A stretch of DNA of 64,000 nucleotides, taken from assembly GCA_030748635.1 (NCBI GenBank), contig JASMLP010000028.1:24633-88632 (forward strand), given 5' to 3'. This stretch comes from Planctomycetota bacterium. GTDB taxonomy: Bacteria; Planctomycetota; JACQVV01; JASMLP01. A program made the position numbers and the translations under genes. This document shows positions 1 to 9,132 of the stretch, one piece after another. Within the stretch, counting starts at the first letter, position 1, and each line of letters starts with the position of its first letter. The notes under the pieces were generated by a model. That model searched no databases. It saw only the letters and a list, made by a program, of their open reading frames with translations, and was not told the origin of the DNA.

Positions 1-315
1 GAGGAGGATCTCATGCCCTATGAAATCCTCGACGCGATCGAACGAGCGGCGATTCGGGACAAGATGATGCCGATCGAGGTGTGGGGGGTGGTGCAGCGTC
101 AGTTTCCCGAGGTCGAAAGGGGATTGCTCTCCGAGTGGGTCGAACGTTTCTTTGTCCTCTGGTGCCAGAACCAATGGAAGCGGGAGCGGTATGCGCCCAG
201 TTTTCATCTGGATGATGAGAATCTGGACCCCAAGACCTGGTGTCGGTTTCCGATCCTGTCGGGAGGGTTCGAACGTGAACTCGACATCTTGCGCGAGCAG
301 CGCGTATCGGAATGA
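1..315 (+). CDS. nadE: NAD(+) synthase, C-terminal fragment (5' truncated by window edge)
   Basis: Frame open from base 1 (EEDLMPYEILDAIERAAI...); FFVLWCQNQWKRERYAPSFHLDDENLDPKTWCRFPILSGGF resembles the C-terminus of NadE-type NAD+ synthases. Confidence 0.8.
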   Translation, partial: EEDLMPYEILDAIERAAIRDKMMPIEVWGVVQRQFPEVERGLLSEWVERFFVLWCQNQWKRERYAPSFHLDDENLDPKTWCRFPILSGGFERELDILREQRVSE

Positions 316-334
316 AGGTTTTCTGAACCGACTC

Positions 335-1162
335 TCATCGCGAGAGGAAGGGGGCCAGTTCACTCGGGTCGTGAGCCGAGAAGATCTCGATCTCGTCGGC
401 GTGATCGCGCGCGAGTCGGCGCAGGTGACCCAGACTTTCCCGTCGTTTCGGTCCGTCGACCTGGAGTAGCCAGTGAAAGAAGGCCGAAGAGGGCGCCATG
501 CGGGAACGGTTCGGGTCGATTTCGAGGCGGTGGAAGTAGGAATCTCCGGCGTGGAGAAGCCAGCCTTTGTCGAGTCGTATAGCGACTCCACAGAGACCTC
601 GGGTGTGACCGGGAAGAGGGATGAGCAGGACATCTCCATCGAGTTCATCGATGGGCTGGGCTCCGGGGATCCCCATCCAGGTGGTTCCGGGCTGGTCGTG
701 AACTCTCCACTGGGGACCGTGATCCCACTGGAGAGGCTGGTACCGTTTGTTCTCCATCCAGGTCGAGGGGTGATGGGCGGCCTCGAACTCGGTGGCATGG
801 ACGTGGACTCGAGTCCGGGGAAAGTCGGGGAGCGCTCCGGCGTGGTCCAGATCCATGTGAGTCAAAACGATGTGCTGAAGATCGTCCGGAGAAATGCCGC
901 GGGTTTCTAGCTGGCGAATGAGGAGTTCCTCTTCGCTCAACTGGGGATTGGACATGAAGAGGAAACCGCGCCCGAGACGCTCTTTCGGGGCTCTCAGGTC
1001 TTCCTGTCCGAATCCGGTATCGACGACGGTCAGTCCGCGGGGGTGATCGATCAGCAGGCTGTGGCAGATGAGATGATCTTCGGTGCCGCTACGCGACCAT
1101 TGAGGGAAATAGAGGGACCCCAACGCGTGAAGAGTGCCCAGGTTGAGGTGTTCGATCTGCAT
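335..1162 (-). CDS. MBL-fold metallo-hydrolase
   Basis: HxDxDH motif (LTHMDLDHAG) and downstream GHT/AGD motifs. Confidence 0.85.
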   Translation of the reverse strand: MQIEHLNLGTLHALGSLYFPQWSRSGTEDHLICHSLLIDHPRGLTVVDTGFGQEDLRAPKERLGRGFLFMSNPQLSEEELLIRQLETRGISPDDLQHIVLTHMDLDHAGALPDFPRTRVHVHATEFEAAHHPSTWMENKRYQPLQWDHGPQWRVHDQPGTTWMGIPGAQPIDELDGDVLLIPLPGHTRGLCGVAIRLDKGWLLHAGDSYFHRLEIDPNRSRMAPSSAFFHWLLQVDGPKRRESLGHLRRLARDHADEIEIFSAHDPSELAPFLSR

Positions 1163-1265
1163 GGTTTCGAGGATTCGGTGAAGAGGAGTTTGGGGAGGGG
1201 GAAGGTCCTTCGACTTGAAAAGGATCCTGGAAACGGGATCAGGAATCCAGCAGGATGTGGGGCCG

Positions 1266-1709
1266 ATGAGTGATCAAGAATCCGACAAACAAATTCGTGG
1301 CCCGGTTCGCTTGCTTTTTCTAATCCTCGGATTCGGGTTTCTCGCCCTGGCCTGGCTGGGGTTCGTCTTGCCGGGTCTTCCCGGAACTCCGTTTCTTCTG
1401 CTGGCTAGTTATTTCTGGGTGCGTTCTTCGCCTCGACTTCACCAATGGCTACTGGAGTCCCGATATTTTGGGCCGCTCCTTCGCGACTGGCAAAACCATC
1501 GTGCGGTGCGGCCTTCTGTGAAGACCACCGCTTTGGTCTCCATGGTCCTGGTGGTCAGTTTGAGCATCATTCTGGGGGGATTTCGAGGGTGGCTGCTGGC
1601 GGCGCTGGTGGCTCTGGCGCTGGTCGGTCTCGTGGTGGTGGTGCGTTTACCCGTTGTGGTGGAAACCGATCCGCACACTCCTTCCGGTCGGGATACGGAA
1701 ACTGTCTGA
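1266..1709 (+). CDS. DUF454 (YbaN-like) small membrane protein
   Basis: LAWLGFVLPGLPGTPFLLLASYFWVRSSPRLHQWLLESRYFGPLLRDW pattern and terminal TM helices. Confidence 0.75.
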   Translation: MSDQESDKQIRGPVRLLFLILGFGFLALAWLGFVLPGLPGTPFLLLASYFWVRSSPRLHQWLLESRYFGPLLRDWQNHRAVRPSVKTTALVSMVLVVSLSIILGGFRGWLLAALVALALVGLVVVVRLPVVVETDPHTPSGRDTETV

Positions 1710-1732
1710 ACTTGGTTTCTCCGCTCCGGAGC

Positions 1733-2251
1733 TTATCGGGACTTCGGGAGCTTGCGGAAGGTTCCGGGTTGGCGGAAGAGTTCGGGATCGCTTTCGTGTT
1801 TCAGAAAAGCTTGCTCGAGGGCGGTCGTGGAGTCGAGGTCGTCATCCAGGAGATCGGTATTGAGGATGCGCAAAACGATCTGACCGGGCTCTGTAACCTG
1901 ATAGGTGAAGAGATGATATTTTCGCTCCTCGGGTTTGATATTTCCCCGGGAGGTACCCACGCACTGGATCTGAACACAGTCGGTTTTTCCGATTCGAACC
2001 GGGTACCCTCGGAAGAACATCCCACTCTTGCTGTTGCTGGGGTAAAAAATCAGATATTCGGTCTGGGAATATTTCAGGATCAACATCTCTTCGGGATCCC
2101 GGGATTTGTTCGCTTTCTCCGCAACGAACCTCCAGTGTCCCAGGACGGTGGGGTCGATCGGTAGGTCTTGTTTCGCGGCGACGGGCGCTTCGTATTCGCA
2201 GGCGGGAAGAAAGAGGACCAGAGAGATCCAGGAGAGGGTGATCCATTTCAT
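1733..2251 (-). CDS. Putative lipoprotein of unknown function
   Basis: N-terminal signal with lipobox-like MKWITLSWISLVLFLPAC. Confidence 0.6.
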   Translation of the reverse strand: MKWITLSWISLVLFLPACEYEAPVAAKQDLPIDPTVLGHWRFVAEKANKSRDPEEMLILKYSQTEYLIFYPSNSKSGMFFRGYPVRIGKTDCVQIQCVGTSRGNIKPEERKYHLFTYQVTEPGQIVLRILNTDLLDDDLDSTTALEQAFLKHESDPELFRQPGTFRKLPKSR

Positions 2252-2325
2252 GATGATATTTTTTCGAGAGACTTGGGGGTGAGTGAGGCGACTGAGAAGC
2301 GAACAACGTTTTACGAAACCGCTAC

Positions 2326-3618
2326 TCACGGTCGGATTCGGTCGAGGAGACGTGGAAAGGGGATCGTCTCACGAACGTGCGGAGTGCCGCACATCCAGGC
2401 GACTGTTCTTTCCAGTCCCAGTCCGAAGCCGGCGTGTGGAACCGACCCGTAGCGGCGCAGATCGAGGTACCAGTCGAAGGCTTCTTCGGGGAGGTGGTGT
2501 TCCGCTATTTTCTTCTGAAGAAAGCTCAGGCTTTCCGCTCGCTGACCGCCACCGATGACTTCTCCGACTCCCTCGGGCGCGATCATGTCGTATCCCAGGG
2601 CGAGGCGTGGATCTTCCGGATCCTCTTTCATGTAGAAAGCTTTGATCTGGGCCGGGAATCGGTGAATCAGGACCGGTTTTGCAAAGTGTTCGGAGATCGC
2701 GGTCTCATCGGGGGCCCCGAAGTCGCCACCCCACTCGAATTCGATCCCCTTGGAGTGGAGGATCTGCACGGCTTCGTCGTAGGAGATACGAGGAAAGGGG
2801 GGGGTGATCGCTTCGAGAGGGGCGAGGTCTCGCTCGAGGGCTTCCAGTTCGGCTTGGCAGTCGCTGAGTATCGCGGTGACGATGGAGTGCACGAGAGCTT
2901 CTCCCAAATCCATCACCTCGTTCAAGTCGGCGAAAGCGACCTCGGGTTCGACCATCCAGAATTCGGTCAGATGTCGGCGGGTTTTGGATTTTTCGGCTCG
3001 GAAGGTCGGGCCGAAGCAGTACACCTTGCCGTGGGCCATGGCGGCCGCTTCCATGTAGAGTTGGCCGCTCTGGGTCAGGTAGGCCTTGTCGTCGAAATAG
3101 TCGACCTCGAAGAGCGTGGTGGTTCCTTCGCAGGCGGCCGGGGTGAAGATCGGAGCGTCGACCAGGATGAATTGACGGTGGTCGAAGAAATCCCGGATAG
3201 CCTTGACGATGCGGGAACGGATTCGGATCGTGGCGTGCTGCTTTTTGGATCGGAGCCACAGGTGACGGTGTCCCATGAGGAAGCCGGTCGAATGTTCCTT
3301 GGGAGTGATCGGATAGTCCTCGGAAGTCTGAAGTACCTCGACTCCGGTAATATGTATTTCATGACCCCCAACCGATCGGGCATCCGCGTTGACCCGTCCA
3401 GTGATGGAAAGAGAAGTCTCCTGAGTGAGCTTCTGGCAGGACTCGAAGGTCGCTTCGTCGACATCTTTTTTGCCGGCGACGCACTGACAAATTCCGCTGC
3501 CATCGCGAAGCATGAGGAACTGCACGTTTTTCGATCCGCGTTTGTTGTAGAGCCAGCCTCGGAGGGTCACCTCCTGGTCGACATGCTGGGAGAGTTCTTC
3601 GATCCGACAGGTAGTCAT
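2326..3618 (-). CDS. asnS: Asparaginyl-tRNA synthetase
   Basis: OB-fold N-terminus ([26 protein letters not shown]) and class II motifs ([31 protein letters not shown]); start ATG overlaps upstream stop as ATGA. Confidence 0.93.
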   Translation of the reverse strand: MTTCRIEELSQHVDQEVTLRGWLYNKRGSKNVQFLMLRDGSGICQCVAGKKDVDEATFESCQKLTQETSLSITGRVNADARSVGGHEIHITGVEVLQTSEDYPITPKEHSTGFLMGHRHLWLRSKKQHATIRIRSRIVKAIRDFFDHRQFILVDAPIFTPAACEGTTTLFEVDYFDDKAYLTQSGQLYMEAAAMAHGKVYCFGPTFRAEKSKTRRHLTEFWMVEPEVAFADLNEVMDLGEALVHSIVTAILSDCQAELEALERDLAPLEAITPPFPRISYDEAVQILHSKGIEFEWGGDFGAPDETAISEHFAKPVLIHRFPAQIKAFYMKEDPEDPRLALGYDMIAPEGVGEVIGGGQRAESLSFLQKKIAEHHLPEEAFDWYLDLRRYGSVPHAGFGLGLERTVAWMCGTPHVRETIPFPRLLDRIRP

Positions 3619-4373
3619 GATGCGTGGGCCTTTCGGGCGGGTTCGAGCAGGGACCGGGCACGGTCGGGGTAATTGGTGATGATGCCGTCGATGCCGGCTC
3701 CGAGGATCACTTCCAGCGCGGTCGGTGAATCGACCGTCCAGACGAAGACGGAGAGACCGCGCCGTCGCCAGCCGCGGATGATTTCGTGAGTGAGGTTGGC
3801 CACGCAAACCGAGAGCGTACCGATACCCGCCGCGAGGGCTCGGTCGGCCAGAATCGGAGCTTTTTGGTCGGGATCGTCATCGGGGAGTTGCAAAATCCAG
3901 GCGGCTCCGAGTTCCGGACAGAGTTCCCGGCAGCGTTGGATGGTCTCCAGTTCGAAGGAGTGGACCATGCAGTGACGCACGGCGTCCGCATCGATAATCG
4001 TCTGGACGACAGCTTCTTCGATGCCTTGGACTTTGATTTCGATACAGGTCTGAAGTTTGCCTCGTAACAGTTCGAGGACATCGCGCAGGGAAGGAGCGCG
4101 TTCATCCGAGAATTCAGGCGCAAACCAGGAACCGGCGTCCAGAGTGGAAAGGGTCGATGAATCCACTTCGAAGACTGGCCTAGGATCGCCAGTCGTTCGG
4201 GTGAGTCTCTCATCGTGGAAAACGACCGGTAGTCCATCAGCCGTGGCTCGGACATCGAGTTCGACCGCGTCGGCCCCGTGTTCAATGGCGAGAGAAAAGG
4301 CCGCCAGCGTGTTCTCGGGGGCGTGGCCGCTGGATCCTCGATGAGCGATGACCTGAGTGGGATGAATGTTCAT
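3615..4373 (-). CDS. Glycerophosphodiester phosphodiesterase
   Basis: [45 protein letters not shown] signature. Confidence 0.92.
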   Translation of the reverse strand: MNIHPTQVIAHRGSSGHAPENTLAAFSLAIEHGADAVELDVRATADGLPVVFHDERLTRTTGDPRPVFEVDSSTLSTLDAGSWFAPEFSDERAPSLRDVLELLRGKLQTCIEIKVQGIEEAVVQTIIDADAVRHCMVHSFELETIQRCRELCPELGAAWILQLPDDDPDQKAPILADRALAAGIGTLSVCVANLTHEIIRGWRRRGLSVFVWTVDSPTALEVILGAGIDGIITNYPDRARSLLEPARKAHAS

Positions 4374-6232
4374 GGTTTAGGTCCGGTAGAAACCGATCGT
4401 GTCTGGATGTGGGTGATCAGTTCGGTGGCTAGCGAAATGCGGCCAAAAGGGGTGATGAGATAGAAAGCCGGAACGATATCGAAAACGGCGTCGATGGTTT
4501 CCCGGGCGATGGCGAGGCCTTCGGCCCGGCCGGATTCCCCTGAAAGGCCCTTCATCCGACGTCGGATTTCGGAAGGAACCTCGATTCCCGGAACCTCGTT
4601 GTGGAGGAATTCCGCGTTGCGTTCCGAAACCAGGGGAAGGATGCCCAGAAAGACGGGGATTCCCATGGGCTGACAGGCTTTCCAGCACTCTTTGATCCGT
4701 TCCACATCGTAGACCGGTTGCGACAGAGCGTACTGGGCGCCGCGTTCGACTTTTTTGGAGAGTCGGCGCACCTGGGGTTCGTAGCGGCGACCGTTGGGGT
4801 TGAGCGCGCAGCTGATCCGGAACCCAGTGGCTTTACGAATCGATTTTCCGGTGATGCTGTACCCCTCGTTGAGATCGTGGATCATTGAGATCAAGCGGAG
4901 GCTGTTGAGATCGAATACACTCGTGGCCCCGGGTTGATCCCCCACGCGAGCCGGGTCGCCGGTGATGGCCAGAATATGCCGGATCCCCAGTGCCCAGGCG
5001 CCCATGAGGGACGATTGGGTTCCGATGAGGTTGCGGTCGCGACAGGCCAGGTGAGTGATGGTCGGGATACCGATATCGCGCTGGATGATGTGGCTCATCG
5101 CGATCCCTCCGAGTCGGGTGATCGCCAGAGGGTTGTCGCCTACGGTGATGGCGTCACAACCGATCTCTTTCATCTTCTGACAACTGGAGAGGACCTGGTC
5201 GGTGTCCATGTGGGGTGGAGGATCGATCTCGTTGACGATTATTTTCTCGCCGCGTTCGAATTTATCCAGGAAGTCTTCTTCGTGGGTCGGTGGGGGTGGG
5301 GTCGGCTCGGTTCGGGGTTGAGCCGGTTGGGAGGTGGAGCGGGGAGATGGTTTTTCTCCCTCGAGTCGCTCCACGACTTTTCGGATATCGTCCGGACTCG
5401 TGCCGCAGCAGCCTCCGATGAGATTGGCGCCGGCAGCGACCATCTTGGCGGCGGATTCAGCCAGATATTCCGGAGTGGTGAGGTACATGTAGCGACCTTC
5501 CACGTAGCTGGGGAAACCGGCGTTGGGGAAGGCGGAGAGACGAAACTTGGTTTGGTTCCCGATCTGAGTGATCACCTCGAGTATGCGGCGCGGGCCGCTG
5601 CCGCAGTTGGCGCCGATGACATCCGCGCCGGCCAATTCGAGTTGACGGACCGCTCGGGTGGGGCTGATTCCGGCTGCGGTTCCCCCCCGTTCCTGGAAAG
5701 CCATCTGGCAGCATACCGGGAGATCGCACGATTCTCGTGAAACTTGCAGGGCCAGAAGCAGGTCGTCGAGTCGGGTGAAGGTTTCCAAGATGATCAGGTC
5801 GACGCCCCCTTCGGCCAGGGCCACGATCTGTTCCCGGAAGATCTCGCGTTTCTGGGCCTCTGGCAAACGGGTTTCTTCCAGTCGGGGTTCGGCCAGGGGA
5901 CCGACCGAGCCGGCGACGAAGATCCCTTCCCCAGCAGCTTCCACTGCCAGGCAAGCGCCCGAGAAATTGATATCACGAGTTCGGTCCTCGAGGCCAAACA
6001 TCTGGAGCTTGGTTCGGTTGGCGCCAAAGGTATTGGTCTCGATCAGATGGACCCCGGCATCCAGATACGCTTCGTGAATGGAGCGTACCAGGTGGGGACG
6101 GTCGAGATTGAGCTCGTCGTAGCAGGCTTCGAACGGAATACCCTTGTCGTACAGGTAGGTGCCGATGGCACCGTCAGCGACGAGAATGTGTTCATCGAGT
6201 TGGGTCAGGAAGTCACGACTCTTGCGGGTCAT
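4370..6232 (-). CDS. Bifunctional homocysteine S-methyltransferase / methylenetetrahydrofolate reductase (YitJ-like)
   Basis: N-terminal HMT domain (LVADGAIGTYLYDKGIP..., GGCCGTSPDDIR) fused to MTHFR domain (CRDRNLIGTQSSLMGAWALGIRHILAITGDP). Confidence 0.9.
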   Translation of the reverse strand: MTRKSRDFLTQLDEHILVADGAIGTYLYDKGIPFEACYDELNLDRPHLVRSIHEAYLDAGVHLIETNTFGANRTKLQMFGLEDRTRDINFSGACLAVEAAGEGIFVAGSVGPLAEPRLEETRLPEAQKREIFREQIVALAEGGVDLIILETFTRLDDLLLALQVSRESCDLPVCCQMAFQERGGTAAGISPTRAVRQLELAGADVIGANCGSGPRRILEVITQIGNQTKFRLSAFPNAGFPSYVEGRYMYLTTPEYLAESAAKMVAAGANLIGGCCGTSPDDIRKVVERLEGEKPSPRSTSQPAQPRTEPTPPPPTHEEDFLDKFERGEKIIVNEIDPPPHMDTDQVLSSCQKMKEIGCDAITVGDNPLAITRLGGIAMSHIIQRDIGIPTITHLACRDRNLIGTQSSLMGAWALGIRHILAITGDPARVGDQPGATSVFDLNSLRLISMIHDLNEGYSITGKSIRKATGFRISCALNPNGRRYEPQVRRLSKKVERGAQYALSQPVYDVERIKECWKACQPMGIPVFLGILPLVSERNAEFLHNEVPGIEVPSEIRRRMKGLSGESGRAEGLAIARETIDAVFDIVPAFYLITPFGRISLATELITHIQTRSVSTGPKP

Positions 6233-6296
6233 GGCTGGGGATTCTACCCTCGACCCTCCTGCGGTCCAACTCTCGGAAGCCTCAGATCGAAAGAAA

Positions 6297-7487
6297 ATGA
6301 CGAAGATGACGAAAAAACTTGTGATGGCGGATCGTCGACCGATCCTGGCAATACTCGTTCTGGCAGCCGGGTTGCGATTGGGGTATGCCTTGATGCTGGG
6401 GCCTGAGCCGCTATTTCCCGACGCCATCGAATTCCAGGCTCAGGCTCTCCATGTGGCCGCTGGGGAGGGGGCGATCGTGAGCGAAGAGCGCGTGGCGACT
6501 CGCCCCCCTCTTCTGGCCATCCTCCTGGCACCTTTTGCCTGGATCTGGGGCGAGGACTTTCGGCCCGCTCGTCTCTTCTTGGCTCTGATCTCGGTTCTCA
6601 CGATCTTTTTGGTGCATCGCCTGGGGAGTCGGTTCGGAGGAAGGGATGTGGGAATCTGGGCCGCGCTTCTCGTGGCTCTCGACCCTTTTCTGGTCTACCT
6701 GGCTCCGGCGGTTCTTTCAGAAACGGTCTTTGTCTTTCTGCTTGTCGCGGCGGTGATCCTGGTTCATCGTTTTCGAGAGGAGGCTCGCTGGGAAGACGGT
6801 TTCTGGGGCGGTTTTTTTCTGGGACTCGCCGCGTTGACCCGAACGTCAGCCCTGCTGCTTCCCTTTTGGTTCGTGCTGGTGATGAGACCTCACAAGAAAC
6901 CTTCGGGCGCCCTGGCTCTTCTGGTGGGGGCGGCACTGGCCGTGGCTCCGGGGATTGTGGTCCCATCGCTTACGTTGGATACATGGGTGCCGATCACGAC
7001 CAAGGGAGGGCAAAATCTCTACGAGGCGCTCGGTCCTGGAGCTACCGGTCGGGTTCGGATCCTGGAGATGGAATTCCCACCTCATCTGGAAGGGCTTTCG
7101 CTGGTTGAGAAAGATCGGGAATTTCGTCGTCTTGCGTGGGACTCCGTGCTCGAGCGACCGGGTGTGGCTTTGCGTCTGGCTTTCTACAAAGCTCTCTATT
7201 TCTGGAATCCGGTTCCCAACGCTGAGGAATATCGACATCCCTGGATGATTCTCGTGTCGGTGCTTTATGCCTTGCCTCTTTTCGTTTTGGCCATTTTAGG
7301 CCTTCGCCGGGTTTGGGCTCGGGGGGGGGTCGTTCTTCTTGTTCCCATGCTGTATTTCACCGCTCTCCATATGGTCTTTCTCGGATCGATCCGGTACCGT
7401 GTTCCGCTTCATCCGCTGATGGCGGTGATGGGAGCCTCATTCCTGGCTCACTGCTGCAGAAGAGGTCAAGTATCCGGGGAGTGTTAG
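6297..7487 (+). CDS. GT39/ArnT-like integral membrane glycosyltransferase
   Basis: Multi-TM protein with conserved acidic loop (PEPLFPDAIEFQAQA) and GT-C like layout. Confidence 0.7.
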   Translation: MTKMTKKLVMADRRPILAILVLAAGLRLGYALMLGPEPLFPDAIEFQAQALHVAAGEGAIVSEERVATRPPLLAILLAPFAWIWGEDFRPARLFLALISVLTIFLVHRLGSRFGGRDVGIWAALLVALDPFLVYLAPAVLSETVFVFLLVAAVILVHRFREEARWEDGFWGGFFLGLAALTRTSALLLPFWFVLVMRPHKKPSGALALLVGAALAVAPGIVVPSLTLDTWVPITTKGGQNLYEALGPGATGRVRILEMEFPPHLEGLSLVEKDREFRRLAWDSVLERPGVALRLAFYKALYFWNPVPNAEEYRHPWMILVSVLYALPLFVLAILGLRRVWARGGVVLLVPMLYFTALHMVFLGSIRYRVPLHPLMAVMGASFLAHCCRRGQVSGEC

Positions 7488-7491
7488 AGAC

Positions 7492-9081
7492 GTGTCTTTT
7501 TCTTATCGGGACCGAAAGCAGATTCTCCAGACGTGTACCGATCAGACCTTCGATCTGGTCGTGATCGGTGGTGGAATCACCGGAGTGGGGGTTGCTCGAG
7601 AAGCTTCCATGCGTGGGCTTTCTGTCTTGTTGTTGGAGCAGGGAGATCTGGCTGAAGGCACTTCGAGTCGCTCCTCGAAGCTGATTCATGGAGGTTTACG
7701 CTACCTGGAACAGTTTCAGTTCGGACTCGTATTCGAATCGGTATCCGAGCGTAGAAAACTCCGTCGCCTGGCTCCACACCTGGTCCGGCCCTTGGCGTTT
7801 TTGTTTCCGGTTTACGAGGACTCCAGGCACGGGCTTCTGGCGGTATCGGCCGCGATGTGGATGTACGACGCGCTGGCCTGCTTTCGGAATGAACACCTTC
7901 ACAAAACGCTGGGGGTACAAGGGGTTCTCGATCGTGAAGGAGGGCTCCGGTCGGAGGGGCTCAAGGGCGGGGTTCTCTATTATGACGCGATGGCTGATGA
8001 CGCGAGATTGGTGCTGGAAACCGCGATCTCGGCGGCCGATCACGGTGCGTCGATTCTCACTCGGGCCCGTGTTCACGGATTCGGAGAGGGAGAATCGGAA
8101 CGGGTGGATCGGGTCCTATTTCGGGATCTCGATGGAGGAGGAGATTTCGAAGTTCGAGCTCGGATGGTGGTTTCGGCCACCGGACCGTGGACGGATCGTG
8201 TTCTGGGTGAATTGTCCGGGACCGAATCTACGCTGCTGCGTCCTACCAAGGGGGTGCACCTGGTCCTCTCTCCGGGCCGTCTACCTCTGGAACACGCGGT
8301 GGTGGTACGGACACGAGATGGAAGAATCGTTTTTGTGCTGCCCTGGAAAGGGCAGGTGGCAATCGGGACCACCGATACGGATTTTTCGGAAGATCCATCG
8401 GCGGTTGGGGTCGATGCCGCGGATATCGAATATCTTCTCCCTGCCGTGAACGCCTGTTTTCCCGAAGCTCATCTCGTCCCTGAAGATGTGGTGGGGCATT
8501 GGGCGGGAGTCCGGCCGCTGTTGCGTGAGGAGGGGGTCGGGGAGTCTGAGGTCTCTCGGGAACACGAAATCGTTTTTGTAAAACCCAACCTGGTCGCTGT
8601 GGTCGGGGGGAAGTTGACTACCTATCGGCTCATGTCAGAAGAGGTTTTGGATGAGATCCTGCCAAGTCTTTCCGAGGTGATGGATACTTCGGGTTTCCGC
8701 AAGGCGCGGTCGGATCAGGAGGTTCTTCCGGGAGCTCCCGACTGGGAAGTGGGGCGCGAAAGGGAAACCGCTTACCATGCGCAGATGGTCGAGGAAGGGC
8801 TGGGGGATGCGACGGCTGTTCATCTTCTGGAGCAGTATGGAGTCCGGGCTCCCTCGGTTCTTGCCGTGGCGAGGGAGGTGGGTCTGGAGAGAGCGTTCGA
8901 CCCGATCGTTGAAGGGTTGCTCCCGATCCGGGCGGAGATCGCCTACGGGGTCGAAGAGGAGATGGTACTTTCGGCCGCGGATCTTCTGGACCGACGACTC
9001 AGTTTGCGTCAGAGGCATCTGGAAGGAACGTTACAGGTCGAGGAAGAGGTTGAATGTCTGGTTCGTGAGCTGCGATCCTGA
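7492..9081 (+). CDS. glpD: FAD-dependent glycerol-3-phosphate dehydrogenase
   Basis: DLVVIGGGITGVGVAREASMRGLSVLLLEQGDLAEGTSSRSSKLIHGGLRYLEQ signature; GTG start. Confidence 0.93.
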   Translation: MSFSYRDRKQILQTCTDQTFDLVVIGGGITGVGVAREASMRGLSVLLLEQGDLAEGTSSRSSKLIHGGLRYLEQFQFGLVFESVSERRKLRRLAPHLVRPLAFLFPVYEDSRHGLLAVSAAMWMYDALACFRNEHLHKTLGVQGVLDREGGLRSEGLKGGVLYYDAMADDARLVLETAISAADHGASILTRARVHGFGEGESERVDRVLFRDLDGGGDFEVRARMVVSATGPWTDRVLGELSGTESTLLRPTKGVHLVLSPGRLPLEHAVVVRTRDGRIVFVLPWKGQVAIGTTDTDFSEDPSAVGVDAADIEYLLPAVNACFPEAHLVPEDVVGHWAGVRPLLREEGVGESEVSREHEIVFVKPNLVAVVGGKLTTYRLMSEEVLDEILPSLSEVMDTSGFRKARSDQEVLPGAPDWEVGRERETAYHAQMVEEGLGDATAVHLLEQYGVRAPSVLAVAREVGLERAFDPIVEGLLPIRAEIAYGVEEEMVLSAADLLDRRLSLRQRHLEGTLQVEEEVECLVRELRS

Positions 9082-9132
9082 AAACCGCTTCCGCCCTCGT
9101 TTCGCTGGATCCAGGAAAGATCCGTCGGCGTT

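Noticed and set aside
2377-3672. 431-aa + strand ORF antisense to asnS
   Set aside because: Opposite strand encodes a full AsnRS; no coding features in the antisense product.
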